Source: Anaerolineae bacterium (GTDB taxonomy: Bacteria > Chloroflexota > Anaerolineae > JAADDB01). From it: a stretch of DNA of 5,745 nucleotides. Below the pieces are notes generated by a model. The model was not told the origin of the DNA, searched no databases, and saw nothing but the letters and a program-made list of their open reading frames with translations. The translations under genes were made by a program, and so were the position numbers. The stretch spans positions 1-5,745 of the forward strand of contig WFQT01000302.1 in the NCBI GenBank assembly GCA_015486895.1, given 5' to 3'. This document shows, piece after piece, positions 1 to 5,308 of this stretch (position 1 is its first letter; each line of letters begins with the position of its first letter).

Positions 1-444
1 GGCCTGTCATTGGAGGAGATCGTTGCTCGTCTCACTGACTTGCGGCGGCGGTTACGCCTGTACATTTTGTTAAATAGCGTGGAGCAGGTCAAGCGGGGAG
101 GCCGTCTAAGCCGGGTGATGGTTTTCATCGACCGGGCAGCTAAGGTCTTTGATATTAAACCCATTCTCACTATGGAGAAAGGTGAATTCCGCTTTCACAG
201 CGTTGTTCGTTCTTTCCGCCAAGGAGTAAGAAGGCTAAGCGAATTGGCATTGAGCCACGCTCCTATCGACCACATGGCAATAGCCTATACTCAAGGAGAA
301 GAGGATGCTCACTACTTGTCAGAGCTTATGAGGCAGAAGCTCTCGGCATTGCCGGCCGATCTCCTTTTCGCCGACGCGGGCCCAATTTTCGCCGCCCATG
401 CCGGCCGGCGCGGCTTGGGCATCATGATCATCGAGCATAGGTAA
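1..444 (+). CDS. DegV family fatty-acid-binding protein, C-terminal part (5' end outside window)
   Basis: The reading frame is open at base 1 and ends at TAA 442-444, so 147 residues of the C-terminal part are visible; a whole DegV protein is about 280 residues. Visible family landmarks: a VKRGGRLSR stretch (family LkkGGRIsk), then FDIKPILTMEKGEF (family lnIKPIl...dG), a VRSFRQGVRRL stretch (family vRt..kal.rl) and a terminal FAAHAGRRGLGI (family tHtGPGalGi). DegV/FakB proteins bind a fatty acid in a pocket and, in Firmicutes, present it to the kinase FakA; whether this copy does so cannot be told because the N-terminal fatty-acid head-binding domain and any fakA-like neighbour lie outside the window. 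The usual GPG turn near the end reads GRRG here. A TTG at base 10 could be mistaken for the start but lies well inside the domain. The next gene starts 7 bases downstream on the same strand, suggesting one transcript. Confidence 0.85.
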   Translation, partial: GLSLEEIVARLTDLRRRLRLYILLNSVEQVKRGGRLSRVMVFIDRAAKVFDIKPILTMEKGEFRFHSVVRSFRQGVRRLSELALSHAPIDHMAIAYTQGEEDAHYLSELMRQKLSALPADLLFADAGPIFAAHAGRRGLGIMIIEHR

Positions 445-451
445 GCCATAC

Positions 452-1858
452 GTGCACCTGGTAACTGCGTTACGGCTTGCGCTTACGGATCGCCCTCTAA
501 TCAGCATTGTCGGAGGTGGCGGTAAAAGTGCTACGCTCTTTCGCTTGGGAGAAGAGCTGGCCTCGGCTGGTGGAAATGTCGTCCTGACCTCGACTGCTAT
601 CCTTTTCCGCGCCCAAACGGCTCACGCTGCCTCTCTTTTCCAGCACAGCGGGCATTGGGAAAGTGTGGACCAAGCAGTTAAGCGTCATTTCCAGAGCCGG
701 CGAACACCATTATTGCTGATTGGAGCCCTTAATCCCCGCAATGACCGGGTGGCAGGCCTGCCTCCGGCGTGGGTAGATCGGCTTTGGGCATCGCCGGATA
801 TCGATGCGGTGGTAGTGGAAGCAGATAGAAGTCACACCCGGCCGCTAAAAGCGCCTGCGCCCCAGGAGCCGGTGATCCCGACCCACACGACGCACTTGGT
901 GCGGGTAGTTGGCCTCGCCGCCCTTGGAAAACCGCTGACGGCGGAGTATGTGCATCGCCCAGAGTTGGCGGCTCGCTTGAGTGGCCAACCGGTAGGCTCC
1001 ATAATCTCCGCTGAGACAATTCGCGGCGTTCTAAACCACCCTGAGGGGGGACGGCGCTTCGTCACCACCGCCATGCACAGCCCAGTATTGATCAATCAGG
1101 TGGATGACGTAAGCCAGCTCTCTGCCGCCCGGTCCGTTGCCGAATCATTGTTGCAAGACCCGAGCGAAGAAGTAGTGCTCTTGACACATTTACAAGCGGG
1201 AATGGAACCGGTGTGGGAGGCGATCTCCCCGGCAGCGGCGGTGGTGCTGGCTGCCGGCGCCGGGCGACGAATGGGCCGTTTGAAACAATTGCTGCCCTGG
1301 CAAGGACGCTCCCTCTTGGTGCATGTCCTCCAGCAGGTCCTGGCCAGCGATATCCAGCAGGTCGTTCTGGTGCTTGGCGCCGAAGCAGAAACCGTAGCCG
1401 CAGCCCTGCCCGCCGAGCAACGGAGCGCTCCCCGGTTGCAGATTGTGGTCAACGAGCATTGGCGTGAAGGGCAATCCAGTAGTGTCTGTGCCGGCCTCTC
1501 CGCATTGCCACCCACTGTAGGCAGCGCCACTTTCGTCTTAGCAGATCAGCCCGGTGTCACGCCGGAACTGCTCAACGCCCTTCTGCAGCGACATCGAGAA
1601 ACGCTGGCGCCGTTGGTACTACCTCACTGGCATGGGCGGCGTGGCAATCCGGTGCTTTTCGACCGGACTCTTTTCCCGGCATTGCGACAAATTCAAGGCG
1701 ACCAGGGCGGGCGGGCGATTTTTTCGCGTTTCCTGCCCGCCGCTGCCTGGTTGGACTGGCCGGGCCCGAGCATCTGGGAAGATATTGATACCCTTGCGGA
1801 TTACCAGAGGAGTCGTCATGGGCCTGCGGCCACCACAGCGGATGAAAATAAGAGGTGA
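452..1858 (+). CDS. mocA: YqeC-MocA fusion: YqeC-like P-loop domain plus molybdenum cofactor cytidylyltransferase
   Basis: A single uninterrupted 468-residue frame carries two domains. Residues 1-240 resemble YqeC, the putative accessory protein of selenium-dependent molybdenum hydroxylases: a P-loop-like VGGGGKSATL (20-29), VVEADRSHTRPLKAPAPQEP (121-140) and VVGLAALGKPL...VHRPE (152-171). Residues 261-452 are a complete MocA-type nucleotidyltransferase: LAAGAGRRMGRLKQLLPW (266-283), GQSSSVCAGL (340-349), LADQPGVTPE (363-372), GRRGNPVLF (395-403), GDQGGRAIF (416-424) and DIDTLADY (444-451). MocA-family enzymes transfer CMP from CTP to molybdopterin-bound molybdenum, making the dinucleotide cofactor of xanthine-dehydrogenase-type hydroxylases; the product is cytoplasmic. 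The molecular role of YqeC is not established. The GTG start at 452 is the only reasonable one: a stop lies in frame at 425-427 and AGG at 439-441 gives a weak ribosome binding site. No hydroxylase or xdhC/yqeB gene is in the window. In other genomes the two domains are usually separate neighbouring genes. Confidence 0.9.
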   Translation: MHLVTALRLALTDRPLISIVGGGGKSATLFRLGEELASAGGNVVLTSTAILFRAQTAHAASLFQHSGHWESVDQAVKRHFQSRRTPLLLIGALNPRNDRVAGLPPAWVDRLWASPDIDAVVVEADRSHTRPLKAPAPQEPVIPTHTTHLVRVVGLAALGKPLTAEYVHRPELAARLSGQPVGSIISAETIRGVLNHPEGGRRFVTTAMHSPVLINQVDDVSQLSAARSVAESLLQDPSEEVVLLTHLQAGMEPVWEAISPAAAVVLAAGAGRRMGRLKQLLPWQGRSLLVHVLQQVLASDIQQVVLVLGAEAETVAAALPAEQRSAPRLQIVVNEHWREGQSSSVCAGLSALPPTVGSATFVLADQPGVTPELLNALLQRHRETLAPLVLPHWHGRRGNPVLFDRTLFPALRQIQGDQGGRAIFSRFLPAAAWLDWPGPSIWEDIDTLADYQRSRHGPAATTADENKR

Positions 1859-1860
1859 GG

Positions 1861-1898
1861 CGTATTTTGTATTCCGTATTCCGTATTTCGTATTCCGT
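1861..1898 (+). repeat. Heptanucleotide tandem array, YGTATTY x5
   Basis: Five consecutive 7-base units can be read from 1861 to 1895: CGTATTT, TGTATTC, CGTATTC, CGTATTT, CGTATTC, followed by a partial CGT to 1898. It begins two bases after the stop codon of the YqeC-MocA gene. Short tandem heptads of this sort (STRR-type) are known from cyanobacteria and occur in other filamentous, repeat-rich bacteria. They are thought to expand by slippage and have no demonstrated common function. Confidence 0.8.
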
Positions 1899-2025
1899 CG
1901 TTGACCGCGGCGCTGTTTCACTCGCCCCCCCGGATTGAGGTTCTGTGGTCGTTGCAAAGCAAAGTATCGAAGAAGTAACTGAGTATTGATGCAATTGTTA
2001 ATAACAACACGCGCCGCAGCGAAAA

Positions 2026-2084
2026 CGCAACACGCAACACGCAACACGTAACACGCAACACGTAACACGTAACACGTAACACGT
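2026..2084 (+). repeat. Heptanucleotide tandem array, CGYAACA x8
   Basis: Eight perfect-register 7-base units run from 2026 to 2081, followed by a partial CGT to 2084. Only the third base varies: C in units 1, 2, 3 and 5, T in units 4, 6, 7 and 8. The array sits 30 bases beyond the stop of the YbaK-like gene. Read on the - strand the unit is CGTGTTR, close to the CGTATTY unit of the array at 1861-1898, so the two arrays are diverged and inverted with respect to each other. Confidence 0.9.
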
Positions 2085-2114
2085 CTTGAAATTTGGTAGC
2101 GGCAAAAAGCTACA

Positions 2115-2597
2115 CTATGCTTTCAACTCCACTACCTGGCCCCCGGTCATGGCTGCTAAGTTTTGTGGAGAAAGTTGAAACAACGCTCGGGGGGTACCAG
2201 CCGCTGCCCAGATAACATCGTATTGCAATAAGTCCTGGTCGATCCATGTTTCCAACGGCTCAGTATGGCCCACCGGCGGCACCCCACCAATGGCAAAGCC
2301 GGTATGTTGGCGTACGAAATCCGCCTTTGCTTTCACTACCGTTTCTCCGACCAGAGCGCTTAACTTCGTCTCATCCACCCGGTTAGCGCCACTGGCGATC
2401 ACTAAAATTGGCTTGTCCGTCCGTTTCCCCCGGAAGATCAACGATTTGGCAATTTGACCCACGTTGCAGCCAACGGCCTGAGCTGCCTCGAACGCTGTTC
2501 GGGTAGAGTCAGACAGCTCCATTACCTGAAAGGAGAAACCTAAAGCGTCCAGTGCTGCTTGCACCCGCAGGGCGCTGGGTCGTAGCGGTTTGTTCAT
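2115..2597 (-). CDS. YbaK/EbsC family aminoacyl-tRNA deacylase (probable)
   Basis: The 160-residue protein matches the single-domain YbaK/EbsC family (usually 150-170 residues), free-standing relatives of the prolyl-tRNA synthetase editing domain that hydrolyse mischarged aminoacyl-tRNAs in the cytoplasm. Visible features: an N-terminal helix RVQAALDALGF (11-21), IAKSLIF (49-55) with the lysine K51 in the position of the family's essential lysine, VIASGANRVDETKL (66-79), and the substrate-pocket loop GGVPPVGH (104-111). The exact substrate (Cys-tRNA(Pro), Ala-tRNA(Pro) or other) cannot be decided from motifs, so no symbol is given. The ATG at 2597 is supported by AAGGGAG 6 bases upstream. It is the last gene of the - strand operon, 16 bases after xseB. 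Confidence 0.85.
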   Translation of the reverse strand: MNKPLRPSALRVQAALDALGFSFQVMELSDSTRTAFEAAQAVGCNVGQIAKSLIFRGKRTDKPILVIASGANRVDETKLSALVGETVVKAKADFVRQHTGFAIGGVPPVGHTEPLETWIDQDLLQYDVIWAAAGTPRALFQLSPQNLAAMTGGQVVELKA

Positions 2598-2603
2598 TAT
2601 TCA

Positions 2604-2610
2604 CTCCCTT
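2604..2610 (-). promoter_or_regulatory. Ribosome binding site of the YbaK-like gene
   Basis: AAGGGAG on the - strand, with 6 bases to the ATG at 2597. It lies wholly inside the 16-base gap after the xseB stop and fixes the start of the deacylase gene. Confidence 0.7.
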
Positions 2611-2613
2611 TTC

Positions 2614-2868
2614 TCAGCGGCTGTCCAACGGCCCGGTGAAAGGTTCCGCCTCCAATTTGCCATCGGCGCCCTTGTCGATTTGTCGGATGCGCAATTCTGC
2701 CTTGTCTAGGAGGGCGCTGCAATGATCGGCTAAAGCGATGCCCCGCTCGTAGAAGTGCAGCGCCTCCTCTAACGGCCGATCCTCCGCTTCCATAGCTTGG
2801 ACGATGGTGGACAGTTCGGTATATGCTTCCTCAAAAGACATCTCGTTAACTGGCTTCTTGTTCTCCAT
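2614..2868 (-). CDS. xseB: Exodeoxyribonuclease VII small subunit
   Basis: XseB binds XseA to form exonuclease VII, which degrades single-stranded DNA to acid-soluble oligonucleotides from both ends in the cytoplasm. With the ATG at 2868 the product is 84 residues, the normal size for the family. Residues 10-62 follow the XseB pattern: SFEEAYTELSTIVQAME, then PLEEALHFYERGIALADHC, then LLDKAELRIRQI, two helices expected to form a coiled coil. The frame is open upstream to an ATG at 2934, but those 22 extra residues do not look like XseB, and GAGGAG lies before the 2868 ATG, so the shorter form is chosen. The start lies inside the end of xseA (23-base overlap, 2846-2868), which fits translational coupling of two subunits of one enzyme. 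Confidence 0.92.
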   Translation of the reverse strand: MENKKPVNEMSFEEAYTELSTIVQAMEAEDRPLEEALHFYERGIALADHCSALLDKAELRIRQIDKGADGKLEAEPFTGPLDSR

Positions 2869-4078
2869 GTTCTGCGTTCTCCTCGATATAAGTGACCGTC
2901 GCTCCAAAGCGGCCACGATAGACTTCCATGACAAGCGGGTCCCCAGGCTGTAAAGCGGCTGCTTCCCGCACTAAAGAGCCATCTTGTTGGTAAATCAGGG
3001 CGTAACCCCGGCCGAGGATAGACCGCGGGTTCAAGCTGGTCAGTTTCTCAGCCAGATGCCGCACCTGTTGCCGGCGCCAACGCATTTGGAAAGACCAGTT
3101 CCGCTCTAACATAGTGACCATGTCATCAACTTGCTGGCGCGCAGCAGCCAAACGCACCCGGGGGTCATAATGCTCCAGGAAACGACGCTGCTGGCGTAGT
3201 GCTTCCCTTTTCATAGAGAGAGCGTTGTCCATCTGGTGTCCCAACACATCGCGCAGAGAGGCAACTACCGACGCCAGGTTGCTGCCATCGGGCACAGCCG
3301 CAGCCGCGGCCGCCGAGGGGGTCGGCGTGCGCTTATCGGCAGCAAAGTCCGTTAAGGTAGAATCCGTTTCGTGGCCTACACCGCTGATTATTGGTATCGG
3401 AGAAGCGGCAACAGCCCGCACAACCGCTTCGTCATTAAAGCTCCACAAGTCTTCCAGAGAGCCACCACCCCGGGCCAGGATGATAACGTCCACACCGTAA
3501 GCAGCCGCATTTTGTAGGGCGGCGACAATGCGCGCCGGTGCTGTCTCCCCCTGCACCTCCGTTGGGAATAGATCCACTTCCACTAACGGGTACCGGCCCC
3601 GAATGACCCGGATAATGTCCCGCAAAGCCGCTCCGGTGGGAGAAGTGACCACACCAACCCGCCGCGGATAGGCAGGCAGCGGTCGTTTGCGTTCCTCAGC
3701 GAAGAGCCCTTCTGTCGTTAATTTCTCCTTCAGGATCAAAAAACGCTGATATAAATCGCCCAATCCTATAGGGCGTAGGAAATCGGCATAGAGCTGGTAC
3801 TCTCCGCGGTCGGGATAGATATCGATGTAACCGTGGACCACGATATGATCGCCATTTTCCGGGAGCCGGCTCAAAGCTGCAGCGTTTTGCTTCCACATGA
3901 CGACCTTCAGGGCAGCCTTGGCCTCTTTTAAAGTAAAATAACAATGCCCAGAGCGAGCCCGGACGAAATTAGAGACCTCCCCCTCCACCCACACGTTGCC
4001 TAATAGGGCATCTTCCAAAAATAGAGCTCGCAGGTAATGGGTAAGCTCGCTAACACTTAGGGTTCCTTCTAACATCAT
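2846..4078 (-). CDS. xseA: Exodeoxyribonuclease VII large subunit
   Basis: This 410-residue protein is the catalytic subunit of exonuclease VII, a cytoplasmic single-strand DNase of repair and recombination. Domain order is complete: an N-terminal OB-fold (about 1-105) with VEGEVSNF (31-38) and GHCYFTLKEAKAALKVVMWK (44-63); the catalytic domain with VGVVTSPTGAALRDI (141-155), ARGGGSLEDLWSFNDE (202-217) and GVGHETDSTLTDFAADKRTP (233-252); a helical, Gln/Arg-rich stretch (about 265-345) that binds XseB; and the C-terminal SLNPRSILGRGYAL (348-361). The family length is typically 400-460. The start overlaps the stop of the upstream lipid kinase in an ATGA arrangement (4075-4078). A second ATG directly follows and has better spacing from GGAGG (7 rather than 4 bases), so the true start may be three bases later. 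After TPTPSAAA the usual acidic residue is replaced in a run of six alanines (256-261). Confidence 0.96.
   Translation of the reverse strand: MMLEGTLSVSELTHYLRALFLEDALLGNVWVEGEVSNFVRARSGHCYFTLKEAKAALKVVMWKQNAAALSRLPENGDHIVVHGYIDIYPDRGEYQLYADFLRPIGLGDLYQRFLILKEKLTTEGLFAEERKRPLPAYPRRVGVVTSPTGAALRDIIRVIRGRYPLVEVDLFPTEVQGETAPARIVAALQNAAAYGVDVIILARGGGSLEDLWSFNDEAVVRAVAASPIPIISGVGHETDSTLTDFAADKRTPTPSAAAAAAVPDGSNLASVVASLRDVLGHQMDNALSMKREALRQQRRFLEHYDPRVRLAAARQQVDDMVTMLERNWSFQMRWRRQQVRHLAEKLTSLNPRSILGRGYALIYQQDGSLVREAAALQPGDPLVMEVYRGRFGATVTYIEENAEHGEQEAS
2879..2884 (-). promoter_or_regulatory. Ribosome binding site of xseB
   Basis: GAGGAG on the - strand, inside the last codons of xseA, 10 bases before the ATG at 2868. 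The spacing is a little long, but it is the best signal near any candidate start and favours the 84-residue XseB over the 106-residue reading. Confidence 0.55.
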
Positions 4079-5043
4079 GATGCCTCCACTTTGTTGACCA
4101 GCAAGTGTTGGGGCACTTTCGGAGGTAAAATAATATTCAGCGCCGCGGGAACGATGTCAATGTGTACTGGAGTATTGGCGTAGGGATCGGCGTCAGCATG
4201 AACTGAAAGAGGAGGATCAGCCTCAATGCGCACCCGTTTACCCCGGCGCAGGATCGTCAGCGTACCGTCAGGTTCGCCACTGACGGCTAAGGGTAGGACC
4301 TGGCCTAGCAGGTCAGCCAGTGTTTTGCCGGGGAAAATGGCAATATCCAGCCACCCATCGTCAATCCGAGCCATGGGTGCCATGCGTACCAGGCCGCCGT
4401 AGAGCTGGATGTTGTTCACTACTACCAAGAGAGCTTGGTGAGACACCTTGTAGCCATCTACTTCCACGGTGATAGGTACGCCCTGATAGGTGCTGGCAAC
4501 GGCCAACGCCGGGCCCACAAAAGCCAGCCGGCCCCAGAAACGTTTGTCCTCTGGTGCTGCTTCCACTTTCTGGGCCACGGCGGCGTCAAAGCCAATGCCA
4601 GCCCAGGAAAGGAAGCACCTTGGTTTAATGTCGGAGTTTTCGGCCTGGATGCGTCCTACGTCAATGCGGACTGCATGGCCGTGGTAAAGAGCACGGGCTG
4701 CGTCGTAGACGGGAGATGGGGACAAGGGTGTTGGTACTGGCAGGAGAATATCCCGGGCAAAGACATTGCCGGTACCAATGGGGAAGATACCCAATTGGGT
4801 ATCGCTGCCTACCAGTCCGTTCGCAGCGAGCCCCACAGAACCGTCCCCACCGCCAATAATCACGACATCTACACCACTTTGGGCAGCTCTCCGGGAAACA
4901 GCGCTAATTTCCTGTGCCATGACGGTAATCGTTTGTATTTCCCAGTCACGAGAGCGCAAGTAGCGTATAGCACGCTTCAAACTGTCACCGTGGCGGCCAG
5001 AACCGGCTGCGGGGTTTATGAGAAGCCAAGTTTTCACAGTCAA
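4075..5043 (-). CDS. YegS/DagK-type lipid kinase (diacylglycerol kinase catalytic domain)
   Basis: The 322-residue protein has the two-domain fold of soluble bacterial lipid kinases, which phosphorylate diacylglycerol or a related lipid with ATP at the inner face of the membrane. Visible motifs: LLINPAAGSGR (7-17), the nucleotide-binding GGGDGS (64-69, usually GGDGT), LGIFPIGTGNVFARDI (84-99), AGIGFDA (148-154), VVVNN...YGG (207-217), MAPMARIDDGWLDI (221-234) and the C-terminal VHADADP (281-287), where many relatives have DGEP, followed by TPVHIDIVPAALNIILPP (291-308). Length is typical (290-330). The TTG start at 5043 has AAGGA 5 bases upstream; a GTG at 5037 would also open just before the first strand, and a stop in frame upstream excludes longer forms. 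It is the first gene of the operon leading into xseA. The lipid substrate cannot be named from sequence. Confidence 0.9.
   Translation of the reverse strand: MTVKTWLLINPAAGSGRHGDSLKRAIRYLRSRDWEIQTITVMAQEISAVSRRAAQSGVDVVIIGGGDGSVGLAANGLVGSDTQLGIFPIGTGNVFARDILLPVPTPLSPSPVYDAARALYHGHAVRIDVGRIQAENSDIKPRCFLSWAGIGFDAAVAQKVEAAPEDKRFWGRLAFVGPALAVASTYQGVPITVEVDGYKVSHQALLVVVNNIQLYGGLVRMAPMARIDDGWLDIAIFPGKTLADLLGQVLPLAVSGEPDGTLTILRRGKRVRIEADPPLSVHADADPYANTPVHIDIVPAALNIILPPKVPQHLLVNKVEAS
4083..4087 (-). promoter_or_regulatory. Ribosome binding site of xseA
   Basis: GGAGG on the - strand, within the last codons of the lipid kinase gene. It lies 4 bases before the first and 7 bases before the second of two adjacent ATG codons, so the second may be the one used. 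Confidence 0.6.
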
Positions 5044-5048
5044 AAATG

Positions 5049-5053
5049 TCCTT
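5049..5053 (-). promoter_or_regulatory. Ribosome binding site of the lipid kinase gene
   Basis: AAGGA on the - strand, 5 bases before the TTG at 5043 and 11 before the alternative GTG at 5037. The spacing favours the rarer TTG start codon. Confidence 0.5.
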
Positions 5054-5104
5054 GTAAGAGTCCACGGCTGTTACAGTACTGGGCTCTGGCGTTTTTTGTT
5101 TTAG

Positions 5105-5180
5105 CCACAGAAAAACATAGAATTGCACAGATTTGGTTTGAAAGGCAAGAAAAATCTGTGTTAACCCGTGTAATCTGTGG
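5105..5180. repeat. Imperfect inverted repeat, CCACAGATT type
   Basis: Outer arms CCACAGA (5105-5111) and TCTGTGG (5174-5180) and inner arms CACAGATTT (5126-5134) and AAATCTGTG (5152-5160) are exact complements around a 17-base centre (5135-5151). The sequence between inner and outer arms pairs only partly. Within each arm the ACAGA element occurs twice, so the element is both repetitive and palindromic. Sequences built from repeated CACAGATT words facing each other are, from memory, a common dispersed intergenic palindrome in several bacterial phyla; copy number in this genome is unknown. It lies in the probable leader of the lipid kinase-xseAB operon and could form a hairpin in RNA from either strand. 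Confidence 0.7.
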
Positions 5181-5182
5181 TA

Positions 5183-5212
5183 AATATAATTAGGTCGAGC
5201 CTAAACCGTCAT
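5183..5212 (-). promoter_or_regulatory. Possible promoter for the lipid kinase-xseAB operon
   Basis: On the - strand ATGACG (5207-5212) and TATATT (5183-5188) are separated by 18 bases, each a partial match to the sigma-70 -35 and -10 boxes. This would start transcription just before the palindromic repeat, giving a leader of roughly 130 bases. The match is weak and rests only on position and base composition. Confidence 0.2.
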
Positions 5213-5308
5213 TCTTGCCAGACTCCAGACAGTAAATGAAAAGAGCGATTTCCGGCTGTCACGACCTTGTCGCCGACCCCGTAGTCTCATCCATATTATT
5301 GGTGGCTA

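Larger units (their letters stand above)
1859..2114. other. Convergent intergenic region with two heptad repeat arrays
   Basis: This 256-base region separates the + strand fusion gene from the end of the - strand operon, so transcripts from both sides run into it. It contains the two heptanucleotide arrays listed separately, a C7 run at 1925-1931, a 7-base inverted pair (GCGGCGC 1907-1913, GCGCCGC 2011-2017) and a small palindrome TTGTTA-A-TAACAA at 1995-2007. Open frames through it are low-complexity heptad translations and do not look like genes. I found no GC-rich hairpin followed by a T run, so no classical terminator can be named for either side. Confidence 0.7.
5044..5308. other. Intergenic region between the CDP-alcohol phosphatidyltransferase and lipid kinase genes
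   Basis: This 265-base region lies between two - strand genes. It holds the palindromic repeat at 5105-5180, the weak promoter candidate at 5183-5212, and the kinase ribosome binding site. No gene and no convincing intrinsic terminator was found for the upstream gene; the part 5213-5308 shows nothing beyond a short GTCGGCGAC palindrome. A separate transcript for the downstream operon is plausible but not proven. Confidence 0.6.

Noticed and set aside
1096..1530. Several open frames antisense to, or in another frame of, the MocA half
   Set aside because: They overlap a domain with strong motif support and lack recognisable features and ribosome binding sites of their own.
1572..2068. Two - strand open frames across the end of the fusion gene and the heptad arrays
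   Set aside because: They consist of antisense MocA sequence plus translated heptad repeats such as LRVACYVLRVAC. Tandem 7-base units without stops give long open frames artificially.
2096..2113. Hairpin GTAGC/GCTAC just beyond the YbaK-like stop, as an intrinsic terminator
   Set aside because: The stem is only 5 bases with an 8-base loop and no T run follows on the - strand, so it does not meet the usual terminator pattern.
1859..2114. CRISPR array
   Set aside because: The repeats are 7 bases long and directly adjacent without unique spacers, so they are simple tandem repeats.
2869..2934. Longer XseB starting at ATG 2934
   Set aside because: The additional 22 residues do not resemble XseB and lie wholly inside xseA; a ribosome binding site precedes the inner ATG at 2868, which gives the normal length.
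4435..5193. A 252-residue + strand open frame opposite the lipid kinase gene
   Set aside because: It is antisense to a gene with clear kinase motifs, its translation shows no family pattern, and it runs on through the palindromic repeat. It is a shadow frame of GC-rich coding sequence.
5213..5308. Terminator for the CDP-alcohol phosphatidyltransferase gene
   Set aside because: Only short palindromes such as GTCGGCGAC are present, with no longer GC-rich stem followed by T residues in the right orientation.
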